Positions 1 to 8,408 of a stretch of 64,000 bases of DNA are shown in pieces (the stretch's first letter is position 1; the number at the start of each line of letters is the position of its first letter). Below the pieces are notes generated by a model that saw nothing but the letters and a program-made list of their open reading frames with translations, was not told where the DNA came from and searched no databases. The position numbers and the translations under genes were made by a program. Source of the DNA: JAVVWB01 sp036652335 (lineage in GTDB: Bacteria > Synergistota > Synergistia > Synergistales > Synergistaceae); the NCBI GenBank assembly GCA_036652335.1, contig JAVVWB010000001.1, forward strand, positions 62,001-126,000. Direction: 5' to 3'.

Positions 1-2
1 AA

Positions 3-458
3 CACAGCGGTACTCCAATACTTCATACAGAGAAGTTTGCAAGACCAAATGGAAAGGCAACTTTTTCTCCATGTGAGTGGAAAGCCCCACACGAGTGGAC
101 AGACGAAAAGTATCCATTCCTAGCAACTACAGGAAGAAATTTGTTTCATTACCATTCAGGTACAATGACAAGAAAGAGTGCAACAGCAGGACATGTAAAA
201 GAGATGTATATAGAGATTCATCCGCAAGATGCAGATGAGCTGAATATACATAACGGAGATGTTATAGAGGTTGAGTCTCGCAGAGGTAAGTTAAGCGGCA
301 AGGCAAAGGTGACTGATTCTGTCTCTCCTAAGATGATTTTCTTGCCTTTCCATTTTGCAGAGTCTTCTGCAAATCTGTTGACTTGTGCAGTTGTAGACGA
401 TGTTTCGGAGACGCCTGGGTTTAAGATTTCTGCTGTGTCAGTTAATCGAAGAGTATAA
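3..458 (+). CDS. fdhA: Formate dehydrogenase alpha subunit, C-terminal part
   Basis: This is the 3' end of a molybdopterin-dependent formate dehydrogenase; the frame is open at the left edge, so the start lies outside the window. The visible 151 residues contain LHTEKFARPNGKA and NLFHYHSGTMTRKSA, followed by a molydop-binding beta-barrel domain (EIHPQDADELNIHNGD, SRRGKLSGKAKV). These are the C-terminal cofactor-binding signatures of FdhH/FdhA-type enzymes that oxidise formate to CO2 (or the reverse) with a bis-MGD molybdenum or tungsten centre. The active-site Cys/Sec region is not in view. Its last codons lie inside the first copy of a repeated element. mobA downstream and tupABC at 54 kb supply cofactor and metal. 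Confidence 0.93.
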   Translation, partial: HSGTPILHTEKFARPNGKATFSPCEWKAPHEWTDEKYPFLATTGRNLFHYHSGTMTRKSATAGHVKEMYIEIHPQDADELNIHNGDVIEVESRRGKLSGKAKVTDSVSPKMIFLPFHFAESSANLLTCAVVDDVSETPGFKISAVSVNRRV

Positions 459-531
459 GCACTTCTAACATCATAACCCCCGATTTTGTTCGCTCGACGT
501 ATGAGTAATACGTCTTTGCTTCCCAAAACCG
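444..531 (+). repeat. 88-bp direct repeat, copy 1 (overlaps the fdhA stop)
   Basis: This copy begins in the last codons of fdhA and includes its stop codon. It matches 616-703 at 87 of 88 positions; the difference is C at 511 against T at 683. It holds a perfect inner hairpin, GACGTAT (496-502) with ATACGTC (508-514). An outer arm ATAACCCCCGATTTTG (472-487) pairs imperfectly with CAAAACCGAGGGTTAT just downstream (524-539), giving a long cruciform-like structure. Confidence 0.9.
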
Positions 532-864
532 AGGGTTATTTCGTTATTAGCACTTCTTCTCTTCGATTTGTCTTTTAATCAGCGAATATAAGCGTCATTA
601 ACTTCACAAAAGTTAAATCGAAGAGTATAAGCACTTCTAACATCATAACCCCCGATTTTGTTCGCTCGACGTATGAGTAATATGTCTTTGCTTCCCAAAA
701 CCGTAGATGAAGAAATTATATGATTCACACAAGATTATAGATTGGGGTTATCTATTTACTAGGTATGACGTGATGGAATGTGTGGATTTTGCTTTTATGT
801 CTTTGTTTTGTTGATATAATGGAGGAAGTTATTTTTAGGTGGTGTAACTAAGGACGGTGGGTTT
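459..864. other. Intergenic region between fdhA and mobA
   Basis: This 406-base stretch holds most of the two 88-bp repeat copies and no convincing gene. Near its right end, TATAAT at 815-820 is a likely -10 box for mobA, but no good -35 is visible at the right distance. Confidence 0.6.
616..703 (+). repeat. 88-bp direct repeat, copy 2
   Basis: This is the second copy of the element that ends fdhA. It carries the same sequence except T at 683, which turns one base pair of the inner hairpin into a G-U wobble in RNA. The downstream arm that closes the outer stem in copy 1 is missing here. An 11-bp inverted match, CTCTTCGATTT (559-569) against AAATCGAAGAG (615-625), lies between and into this copy. 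Confidence 0.9.
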
Positions 865-1503
865 ATGCGAGATGGTTCTTTGAAGAATATTCCTGTTTCT
901 CTTTTGCTTTTGGCAGGGGGTTGTGGATCTCGCATGGGCGGGAATAAGTTGTATGCATCTGTTGATGGTGTTTTTTTGGTTGAGAGGATTTTTAGTTCTT
1001 TTGACGGTTTTTTTAGTGAGTTTATTTTTTTGGTAGCCTGTGGTGAGAGGGAGCGAGCTGAGGAGTTTTTGTCTCATTGGGCAGATAAGTATGATTTTCT
1101 TGTCGTAGAGGATTGTGTGTCTGGTGTGGGGCCTCTTGAGGGGCTTGCAAGAGGGCTTGAAGTTATGAGTTGCGATTGGGGTTTTTTGCTTGGCTGTGAT
1201 ATGCCTTTTGCTTCGCCAGATGTTGTGAGGTCTATGTTTTCGTTTGTTTGTGATGATTTTGATGTGGTTGTTTCGTCAAGAGGTGGTTTTCTTGAGCCGT
1301 TGCACGCTTTTTATAGTAAGAGTTGTTTGTGTGCTGTGAGGGACTCTGTTTCTTGTGGCAAGCGTTCACTTAGGTCTTTTTTTTCTGATGTGAGTGTTTG
1401 TGTTCTTGATGTGAGTGATTTTGCGAGTGATGAGGAGTTTGAGCGTTCTTTTTTTAATTTGAATTGTCCGTCTGATTTGGAAGTTTTTAGAACTTTGCTT
1501 TAG
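865..1503 (+). CDS. mobA: Molybdenum cofactor guanylyltransferase MobA
   Basis: The enzyme transfers GMP from GTP to molybdopterin to make the MGD cofactor used by enzymes such as formate dehydrogenase. The N-terminus has the nucleotidyltransferase signature LLLAGGCGSRMGGNK (about residues 15-30), and GCDMPF near residue 112 is the metal-binding Asp motif. The 212-residue length is normal for MobA. The start ATG follows GGTGGG. The gene is extremely G/T-rich on its coding strand, with very low A, reflecting the strand bias of this part of the window. Its place just after fdhA supports a role in maturing that enzyme. A bidirectional terminator follows. Confidence 0.88.
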   Translation: MRDGSLKNIPVSLLLLAGGCGSRMGGNKLYASVDGVFLVERIFSSFDGFFSEFIFLVACGERERAEEFLSHWADKYDFLVVEDCVSGVGPLEGLARGLEVMSCDWGFLLGCDMPFASPDVVRSMFSFVCDDFDVVVSSRGGFLEPLHAFYSKSCLCAVRDSVSCGKRSLRSFFSDVSVCVLDVSDFASDEEFERSFFNLNCPSDLEVFRTLL

Positions 1504-1523
1504 TTTTTTATTTTTAAATTTTT

Positions 1524-1553
1524 AAAGGGGGAGCAAAAGCTCCCCCTTTTTTT
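1524..1553. terminator. Rho-independent terminator between mobA and folE2
   Basis: AAAGGGGGAGC (1524-1534) pairs with GCTCCCCCTTT (1539-1549) around an AAAA loop. It has a T-run on the plus side and, more weakly, an A-run on the other, so it can serve both convergent genes. Confidence 0.9.
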
Positions 1554-1554
1554 G

Positions 1555-2550
1555 TTATTTGAGTTGTGAGTCAAGCCATGAGCTTAGTGAGAGTATTTCT
1601 GGGTATTGTGTTACGTTTTCTCCTTTGGTTTCTGCTCTCATTTTTCCCAGTATGCCACATCTTTCAGCATAGGCGCTGTGTGAGTGTATGCTTTCTAGGT
1701 TTTCTTGTGTTGCTTTTATGAATGTGTCGTCGTCTAGGTTTGGTAGGTCTATCATTACGTTTTGTATTATTTTTCTTACTACGTCTTCTACAAACATTGG
1801 GTTTGTGTGCGCTTTTGTTACTATGTGTAGTTCATCAGGTCTTTTTAGTAGTGGGTAGATTTCTGAGCTCATTGATTTTTCTACTATTCGCACAAGTGTT
1901 TCTGCTGATATGTGTTGTTCTGTTCCTACTATTAGTGTGCCTATTCCTCTTTGGTTGTGTGCCGCAAGTGGGAGTAGGTCTGTTATTTCTTTTGCTTGTG
2001 CTTCTGTGTAGCCTTTTGCTTTGAGGAGTTCTTTTGAGTATTCGCCTGTCATTTCTCTTGAGCATGGGCATGCCGTGAGTCCTTTTGCTTCTATGCCTAT
2101 GGCTCTTTTTGTGGTGTGTCCGTCACTTACTGCGTGTCCGATAAATTTGTATAGGCTTTCTACTGCTATGTTTGATACAGGGGCGTGGCGTTTGGTTGGA
2201 AATTGTGCTTTTATTCTGACTTCTGCTCTCGCTGCACCTTGTGTTTGGGCTATGGCAAGTGCCATTTCTTGAGCAAGGTTTTCTATTGTGGGTGATGATT
2301 CTGCGGACATTTGGACAGATATGTCTTCCATGTTTTGTATGAATCTCGACATGTGTACTCCTGCTTTTGTTGCGTCTAGGTGTACGAAGAGGTCCATTGT
2401 GGCGAAGAATTGTGTCCCTTTCCCGTCTTGTGAGCTTTTTAGTTTGAGTACTCTTTCTACTCCTGTTATGCCCACTTTTGTGAGCGCTACTGTGGTTTTA
2501 GGGGTTGTGCTTTGTATGTCGTTTCCAAGGTTGTTTTTGGGATTTTCCAT
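1555..2550 (-). CDS. folE2: GTP cyclohydrolase, FolE2/MptA family
   Basis: Members of this family open GTP to 7,8-dihydroneopterin triphosphate (FolE2) or its cyclic phosphate (archaeal MptA), the first step of folate or pterin synthesis. Supporting motifs are GVHMSRF near residue 65, TACPCS near 160 with the metal-ligand Cys, and AAHNQRG near 195. At 331 residues it is longer than many bacterial FolE2 proteins and nearer MptA in length, so the exact product is not certain. The start ATG is preceded by GGAG. It lies 25 bases after the ABC-F gene on the same strand and is probably co-transcribed with it. Confidence 0.82.
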   Translation of the reverse strand: MENPKNNLGNDIQSTTPKTTVALTKVGITGVERVLKLKSSQDGKGTQFFATMDLFVHLDATKAGVHMSRFIQNMEDISVQMSAESSPTIENLAQEMALAIAQTQGAARAEVRIKAQFPTKRHAPVSNIAVESLYKFIGHAVSDGHTTKRAIGIEAKGLTACPCSREMTGEYSKELLKAKGYTEAQAKEITDLLPLAAHNQRGIGTLIVGTEQHISAETLVRIVEKSMSSEIYPLLKRPDELHIVTKAHTNPMFVEDVVRKIIQNVMIDLPNLDDDTFIKATQENLESIHSHSAYAERCGILGKMRAETKGENVTQYPEILSLSSWLDSQLK

Positions 2551-2575
2551 TATTTCTGTTCTCCGTTTCGTTTGT

Positions 2576-4510
2576 TTATATGATTTCGGATATTTTTGTT
2601 GCCAGTTCTTCCCATTTTTCGTTTAGTTCTGTGAGTTTTGTTTCGATGTCTCGGAGTTCTATCATTAGTTTTTGTACTTTGTTTGAGTCTGTTAGTGTTT
2701 GGGCATCACATAGTAGGTGTGATATTGTTTCTTTTCTTGTTTCTTTTTGTTCTATTTCTTTTTCTATTGGTTTGATTTGGTCTTCGTATTTTTTTCTTTT
2801 TCTGTATAGTTGGTTTCTTTCTTCGGCTTCTTGTCTTTTTTGTTCTTTTGTTTTGTTTTCTTTTGGTTCTTCGTTTGTGTCTGACGTTTGGGTTTCTAGT
2901 TCAAGTTGTTTTTGTCTTTTTTCTAGGAACCAGCTGTAGTTTCCCGGGTAGTCGTAGATTTTGCCGTCTCTTATTTCTATTATTCTGTCTACTAGGTTGT
3001 CTAGGAATGCTCTGTCGTGTGAGACTATGAGTATTGTTCCTTTGTATTCAAGTAGCGCTTTTTGAAATAGTTCTTTTGTCGTGTAGTCTAGGTGGTTTGT
3101 CGGTTCGTCCAGTATTAGGAGGTTTGATTCTGATAGGAGCATTTTGAGTAGTCCTATTCTGGCTTTTTCTCCTCCAGAGAGTACCGATACTTGTTTGTGT
3201 ATTTCGTTGCCCGAGAAGAGGAATGCACCAAGTAGGTTGCGTTTTGCCCCTTCTAGGAGTTTGGAGCCTGTGTTGTTTACTTCTTGCCATATTGTGTTTG
3301 TGTAGTTTACGTTTTGCGCACTTTCTTGGGAGAAGTATTTTTGTTTTACGTTTAGTCCGTAGGTTACTGTCCCTGTGGTCGGTTGTTCTGTTTTGTTGAG
3401 TAGGCGTAGGAGTGTGGATTTGCCTGCACCGTTTATTCCGACGAGAGCGATTTTTTCTCCTCTTTGTATTGTTAGGTTTACGTTTTTAAATACTCTGTTT
3501 GTGTCGTATGTTTTTTCTAGGTTTTCTGCTGTTATTACGTTTAGTCCACTTCGGGGTGCTTCAGAAAATTTGAAGTGGATGTGTTTCGCTTCGCTTTCTG
3601 TTTCTATTATGTCCATTTTTTCAAGTTGTTTTATTCTGCTTTGGACTTGGGTTGCTTTGGTTGCTTTGTATCTGAATTTTTCTACAAATTTTTGTATGTT
3701 TTCTATTTTTTCTTTTTGTTGTTCACGTTCGGCTTCTATTCGTGCTTTGCGTTCTTCTTTTTCTGTTAGGTATTTTTCGTAGCCACAGCTGTATTGTGTG
3801 ATTTTTGAGTTGTTTAGTTCTGCTACTGAGGTTACGATGTTGTCAAGAAATCTTCTGTCGTGTGAGACTGTTATTATTGTCCCTTTGTAGTCTTTGAGCC
3901 AGTTTTCTACCCATTCCATGCTTTCTGTGTCTAGGTGGTTGGTGGGTTCGTCCATTAGGAGTATGTCGTGGTTTGAGAGTATGAGTGAGGCAAGCGCTAT
4001 TCTCATTTTCCATCCACCAGAAAATTCTGTTGTGAGTTTGGTTGCGTCTTTTTCTGGTCTAAATCCAAGACCTTTTAGGGTTCTTTTCGCGTCTGATTCA
4101 AAGGAGAAGCCACCTTTTGCTTCAAATTCCCTTTGGAGTCTTTCGTGTAGGGCTAGTGTTTTTTTGAGCTCGTCTGAGTTTTCGTCTAGTGATGAGAGTT
4201 TTTCTTCTGTTTGACGTAGTTCTTTTGAGAGTTCTTCTAGTCCCGCTTTTCTTTTGAGGTAGTCTATTAGCGGTAGTTTGTCTATTTCTATTAGGTCTTG
4301 TGGTAGGTAGCCGATTGTGTGCCCTTTGGGTATGCTTATTGTCCCACTACTTTGTTCTGTTTTGCCGGCTATTACACGTAGGAGTGTGGTTTTCCCCGCT
4401 CCGTTGTTTCCTACAAGTCCTATTCTGCTTTTGGGTGTGATGAACCATTCTATGGAGTCTAGTACAGTTTGTTCTCCAAAGTTTATGCTTAGGTTTTTTA
4501 TTTCAATCAG
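2576..4510 (-). CDS. ABC-F ATPase (ribosome-associated), apparent CTG start
   Basis: This soluble tandem ATP-binding protein of the ABC-F family (Uup/YdiF/EttA type) probably acts on the ribosome rather than in transport. It has two full nucleotide-binding domains: GLVGNNGAGKTT (about residues 31-42), SGGWKMRIAL and LLMDEPTNHLD in the first, and GINGAGKSTLL, SGGEKARIGLL and LILDEPTNHLD in the second. They are joined by a charged linker, and a coiled-coil tail follows. No ATG, GTG or TTG gives a complete first domain. The frame runs open upstream to CTG at 4508-4510, eight bases after AGGGGG, which gives the family-typical start MIEIKNLSI. Product 644 residues. ATT at 4511-4513 is an alternative start. 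Confidence 0.88.
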   Translation of the reverse strand: MIEIKNLSINFGEQTVLDSIEWFITPKSRIGLVGNNGAGKTTLLRVIAGKTEQSSGTISIPKGHTIGYLPQDLIEIDKLPLIDYLKRKAGLEELSKELRQTEEKLSSLDENSDELKKTLALHERLQREFEAKGGFSFESDAKRTLKGLGFRPEKDATKLTTEFSGGWKMRIALASLILSNHDILLMDEPTNHLDTESMEWVENWLKDYKGTIITVSHDRRFLDNIVTSVAELNNSKITQYSCGYEKYLTEKEERKARIEAEREQQKEKIENIQKFVEKFRYKATKATQVQSRIKQLEKMDIIETESEAKHIHFKFSEAPRSGLNVITAENLEKTYDTNRVFKNVNLTIQRGEKIALVGINGAGKSTLLRLLNKTEQPTTGTVTYGLNVKQKYFSQESAQNVNYTNTIWQEVNNTGSKLLEGAKRNLLGAFLFSGNEIHKQVSVLSGGEKARIGLLKMLLSESNLLILDEPTNHLDYTTKELFQKALLEYKGTILIVSHDRAFLDNLVDRIIEIRDGKIYDYPGNYSWFLEKRQKQLELETQTSDTNEEPKENKTKEQKRQEAEERNQLYRKRKKYEDQIKPIEKEIEQKETRKETISHLLCDAQTLTDSNKVQKLMIELRDIETKLTELNEKWEELATKISEII

Positions 4511-4648
4511 AATGGTTACCCCCTTTTGTCTGTTTTTTGAGTTTTGCTTGTATATTATAGCGTATTTTTGCTTTTTTATTTTTGTTATTTTTTTTATGGG
4601 CTATAATGTAGGGGGTTTTATATTTTATTTTTATGGGAGAGAGTTATT

Positions 4649-6274
4649 TTGATTACAAGTTTTTTTAAGATGCTACGCAATGAGTTTAGTGGCTATTCTG
4701 TGGCGTTGTTGGGACGAGATTTTGCAGCTGGGGTTACTGTAGCAGCTGTCGCTCTTCCTCTTGCTTTGGCTTTTGGTGTGGGATGTGGAGCTGATGCCGC
4801 AGCAGGACTTATTACTGCTATTATTGCCGGGCTTGTTATGAGTTTGTTGTCTGGTGCTTCTTTTCAAATTTCAGGACCTACTGGTGCTATGACTGCTGTG
4901 CTTGCCCTTATTGTTGCTAGGTACGGGATTCAGGGCGTTTTTATTGTTTGTTTTTTAGCCGGTATTATTTTGCTTCTTTTGGGGCTTTTTAAGCTCGGTA
5001 AGTTGATTTCTCTTATTCCTTCACCTGTTATTGCTGGTTTTACTTCCGGTATTGCAATTATTATTGCTTTAGGGCAGATTGATGCACTTTTTGGCACGGT
5101 GTCTAGTGGACATACTGCTATTACACGGTTGCTTTCTTATTTTGAGTTAGGGTTTCATGTCAATTTCGCTTCTTTGGGTGTCGGGCTTTTGGTTATGGCT
5201 ATTATGATTTTTTGGCCAAAGAAGTTGGCACAGAAAGCACCGTCTTCTCTTGTGGCAATTGTTGTCGCCACTGCTGTGAGTGAGTTTTTTGCTTTAGATA
5301 CTGCTGTTGTTGGCGCTATTCCAAGAACGTTGTTCCCAGAGTCAAGGCTTTCTTTTTCTGCTGTTGAGTGGATTTCTTTTGTGGATTTTCTTTCTCCTGC
5401 TTTTACTGTTGCTACTTTGGGGATGATTGAGAGTTTGCTTTGTGGCGCTAGTGCTTCGCAGATGGTTGAGGGGAGTTCTTTTGATGCAGATCAGGAGCTT
5501 GTGGCTCAGGGTGTTGGTAATATTTTGATTCCGTTTTTCGGCGGCGTCCCTGCTACTGCTGCTATTGCTAGGACGAGTGTTGCTATTAAGTCTGGCTGTG
5601 TTACAAGGCTTACTGGCGTTTTTCATGCCTTAGGACTTCTTGCTTCGATGTTTCTTTTGAGTGATGTTATGTCTAGGTTGCCTCTTTCTGCTCTTGCAGG
5701 TGTGCTTATGATGACCGCTTGGAGGATGAATGATTGGGTCGCTATTAAGAAGTTGTTTAATTCTAAGTTTAAGTCGGCTATTGTTTCTTTTGTCGCTACT
5801 ATGGTTTGTACTGTTATTTTTGATTTGACTGTTGCTATTGTTATTGGTATTGAGCTTGCAATTATTTTCTTTGTTGCAAAGGCAGTTGCTATTGATGTGA
5901 ATTTATCTAAGGTTACAAATGATAGGCTGACTTCGTCTGAGGCGAATGTTGAGAGTAAGCATAATAACGCTTATGTTATTTATGTTACAGGGGTGCTTTT
6001 CTTTTCTAATGTCTCTGTTTTTAAGGAGAAGATTTCTTTGCCAGATGATGTGAGTGAGGTTATTTTTTCTTTGAGGGGTGTGCCTGTGATAGATTTTGTC
6101 GGTGCTCAGACTTTTATTGATGAGGTTAATCGTTTGAGAGCTAAGGATATTAAGGTTTTTGTCTGTGGCGCTCAGCCCCGTGTTAAGGCCACTCTTGAGA
6201 GGTGTGATGTTTATAGCACTGTTCCCGAGAGGTGTTTTTTCTGGAGTGTAGATAAGGCGTTGTTAGATCAGTAG
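4649..6274 (+). CDS. SulP-family anion transporter with STAS domain
   Basis: This 541-residue inner-membrane carrier of the SLC26/SulP family exchanges or co-transports anions such as sulfate, bicarbonate or dicarboxylates; the substrate cannot be read from sequence. The N-terminal signature is visible (DFAAGVTVAAVALPLALAFG), followed by ISGPTGAMTAV and a series of hydrophobic segments to about residue 430. A C-terminal STAS domain follows, without the phosphorylatable Ser of anti-sigma antagonists. The TTG start at 4649 is preceded by GGGAGAGAG. Like mobA, the coding strand is strongly G/T-biased. It is a single-gene unit ended by a terminator. Confidence 0.87.
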   Translation: MITSFFKMLRNEFSGYSVALLGRDFAAGVTVAAVALPLALAFGVGCGADAAAGLITAIIAGLVMSLLSGASFQISGPTGAMTAVLALIVARYGIQGVFIVCFLAGIILLLLGLFKLGKLISLIPSPVIAGFTSGIAIIIALGQIDALFGTVSSGHTAITRLLSYFELGFHVNFASLGVGLLVMAIMIFWPKKLAQKAPSSLVAIVVATAVSEFFALDTAVVGAIPRTLFPESRLSFSAVEWISFVDFLSPAFTVATLGMIESLLCGASASQMVEGSSFDADQELVAQGVGNILIPFFGGVPATAAIARTSVAIKSGCVTRLTGVFHALGLLASMFLLSDVMSRLPLSALAGVLMMTAWRMNDWVAIKKLFNSKFKSAIVSFVATMVCTVIFDLTVAIVIGIELAIIFFVAKAVAIDVNLSKVTNDRLTSSEANVESKHNNAYVIYVTGVLFFSNVSVFKEKISLPDDVSEVIFSLRGVPVIDFVGAQTFIDEVNRLRAKDIKVFVCGAQPRVKATLERCDVYSTVPERCFFWSVDKALLDQ

Positions 6275-6320
6275 TTTTTTGTTTTTTGTTGTAGTTTTTT
6301 ATGTTGCAATTAAAATAAAA

Positions 6321-6349
6321 ATGCCGGAATTTTCTTCCGGCATTTTTTT
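6321..6349. terminator. Bidirectional terminator between sulP and glmS
   Basis: ATGCCGGAA (6321-6329) pairs perfectly with TTCCGGCAT (6335-6343), with A-run and T-run flanks. Confidence 0.92.
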
Positions 6350-6376
6350 GTTGTTTTGTTATTTTGTTGGTTTTTA

Positions 6377-8203
6377 TTATTCTACTGTTACTGATTTTGC
6401 TAGGTTTCTTGGCATGTCTATGTCGCAGCCTCTTTGGAGTGCTATGTAGTATGCAAAGAGTTGGAGGGGTATTGCAGCAAAGAACGGGTAGAGTTCCGGT
6501 TCTGTGTGCGGTAGGTATATTACGTCTTTTGAGTATTTGTGTATTTCTGTGTCTCCCTCTGTTGCAACCGCAATTATGGGGGATTTTCTTGCCATTGATT
6601 CTTCTATGTTGGATATTGTTTTTTCCCATAGTATGTTTTTGGGCGCAAGTGCTATTACAGGGAGTGTTTCGTCAAGGAGTGCTATTGGTCCATGTTTCAT
6701 TTCTCCGGCAGGGTAGGCTTCTGCGTGGAGGTATGAGATTTCTTTGAGTTTTAGTGCTCCTTCGAGTGTTGATGGATATGCAAGGCTTCTTCCTATGAAG
6801 AAGAATCCTTTTGCTTCTTTGTAGTGGCTTGCTATTTCTTCTATTTCTGTTTCTTTGCTTAGTATTTTTGCCATTTTTAGTGGTACGTCTGCAAGTGCTG
6901 CTACGAGTCGTCTTTCTATGTTTTCTGAGAGTTCGCCTCTACGTTTTGCAATGTAGAGTGCTAGGAGTGTCAGTGTGGCAAGTTGGGCTGTGTATGTTTT
7001 TGTTGCCGCAACTCCTATTTCCGGCCCCGCTTTTGTTATTAGGGCGTCTCCCACTTCTCTGTGTATTGTTGAGTTTATTACGTTTGTTATTACAAGGCAT
7101 TTAGCGCCTTTTGATTTTGCAAGTCTTGCAGCGTGAAGTGTGTCTGCTGTTTCTCCTGATTGTGATACGAATATTGCAAGGGTTTGTGCGTCTATTGGTA
7201 TGTTTCTGTATCTGTATTCTGAGGCGACTTCTGTCCTTAGGTCAAGGTCTGTAAATGTTTCCATTATGTGGGCTGCCGCTATTGTGGCGTAGTGTGATGT
7301 GCCACAAGCTACGAAGTGGATTTTTTTGAAGTTTTTGATTTCTTCGTCTGTCCAGTTTAGTTCGTCTGAGAGGTCTATGTGTCCATTTGTTAGTCTGGAG
7401 AGTAGTGTTTGTTGCATTACTTCGGGCTGTTCGTGGATTTCTTTGAGCATGAAGTGTTTGTATTTGCCTTTTGTTGTCATTGAGGCATCCCAGTCTAGGT
7501 GCATGGTTTCTTTGTTGTGTTCTTTTCCGTTGAAGTCGAAGAATTTGCATCCGTTTTTTGTTATTTGTGCTATTTCGTCGTCGTCCATGAACCATACGTC
7601 GTGTGTGTATTCTAGTAGGGCTGCTGGGTCTGAAGCACAGAATCCGTCTGTTCCATTGTGTGCTACGACGAGGGGTGAGCCTTTGCGTACGACCCATATT
7701 TCATCGTTTCTGTCATAGAACATTATTACGAGAGCAAATGCTCCACGTATTCTTTTTACTAGTTTTGTTATTGCCGTTTTTGGGTCACCTGTGTATATGT
7801 ATGCAAGGTATTGTGCTGCAGATTCTGTGTCTGTTTCGGAGTGGAAGTCTATACCTGTAGCTTCAAGTTCTGTTCTGATTTCTCTTGCGTTTTCTATTAT
7901 TCCGTTGTGGACGAGGACGACTCTTTTGTCGCTGCTTACGTGGGGGTGTGCGTTGTAGTTTGTTACTCCACCATGTGTCGCCCATCTGGTGTGTCCTATG
8001 CCGAGTTCTCCGTTGAAGTTTTCTGCTTCAACTTTTTCTTTTAGTATGGCAACTTTTCCTGTAGTTTTTATTTCTTTTATTTCACGGTCTTTTATTACTG
8101 CTATTCCTGCTGAGTCGTAACCACGATATTCGTGTTTCTGTAGACCTTCGAGGAGTATTTGTGCTGTGTCTTTGTTGCCTATATATCCCATTATTCCACA
8201 CAT
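6377..8203 (-). CDS. glmS: Glucosamine-6-phosphate synthase
   Basis: GlmS makes glucosamine-6-phosphate from fructose-6-phosphate and glutamine, the entry step to peptidoglycan and LPS amino sugars. The start is placed at the ATG giving MCGIMGYIG, because Cys2 must become the N-terminal nucleophile. An ATG nine bases upstream abuts the AAAGG ribosome site and is rejected. The glutaminase domain covers about residues 1-225 (HTRWATHG, HNGIIEN), and two SIS sugar-isomerase domains follow (VACGTSHYA; SQSGETADT). The C-terminus DMPRNLAKSVTVE is the family's conserved tail. Length 608 residues is standard. The short leader shows no glmS ribozyme. Confidence 0.96.
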   Translation of the reverse strand: MCGIMGYIGNKDTAQILLEGLQKHEYRGYDSAGIAVIKDREIKEIKTTGKVAILKEKVEAENFNGELGIGHTRWATHGGVTNYNAHPHVSSDKRVVLVHNGIIENAREIRTELEATGIDFHSETDTESAAQYLAYIYTGDPKTAITKLVKRIRGAFALVIMFYDRNDEIWVVRKGSPLVVAHNGTDGFCASDPAALLEYTHDVWFMDDDEIAQITKNGCKFFDFNGKEHNKETMHLDWDASMTTKGKYKHFMLKEIHEQPEVMQQTLLSRLTNGHIDLSDELNWTDEEIKNFKKIHFVACGTSHYATIAAAHIMETFTDLDLRTEVASEYRYRNIPIDAQTLAIFVSQSGETADTLHAARLAKSKGAKCLVITNVINSTIHREVGDALITKAGPEIGVAATKTYTAQLATLTLLALYIAKRRGELSENIERRLVAALADVPLKMAKILSKETEIEEIASHYKEAKGFFFIGRSLAYPSTLEGALKLKEISYLHAEAYPAGEMKHGPIALLDETLPVIALAPKNILWEKTISNIEESMARKSPIIAVATEGDTEIHKYSKDVIYLPHTEPELYPFFAAIPLQLFAYYIALQRGCDIDMPRNLAKSVTVE

Positions 8204-8346
8204 GTTTATCATCCTTTCATGACGTGAAAGATTTTCATTTTATTTTTATACTTTTATAGATGTTGATATTATACATTATTATAGGGTTTTGTTGTGTTTT
8301 TTTCAGTTTTGTGTGTTGTTTATTTTTTGATGTGTGAGTTTGCAAA

Positions 8347-8382
8347 AAAGAGGCACAAGACAAATAAGTCTTGTGCCTCTTT
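8347..8382 (-). terminator. Terminator of the aas-like gene
   Basis: A 15-bp perfect stem, AAAGAGGCACAAGAC (8347-8361) with GTCTTGTGCCTCTTT (8368-8382). On the minus strand it is followed by a U-run. Confidence 0.92.
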
Positions 8383-8408
8383 TGTTGTTTTATTGTTTTG
8401 TTATTTTT

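Noticed and set aside
444..703. Integron attC sites
   Set aside because: The AAC...GTT symmetry is partial, the 7-base R' core consensus is absent, and there is no integrase or cassette array.
1722..2024. Hydrophobic 100-residue frame opposite folE2
   Set aside because: Leu/Phe/Val-rich frames opposite A/C-biased genes are an artefact of the T-rich complementary strand; no ribosome site or homology.
2576..4006. Truncated or frameshifted ABC-F gene
   Set aside because: The frame stays open upstream with complete Walker A and signature motifs to 4510, so the gene is whole with an unusual start.
8204..8340. glmS ribozyme
   Set aside because: The leader is too short before the aas terminator, is AT-rich, and shows none of the ribozyme core.
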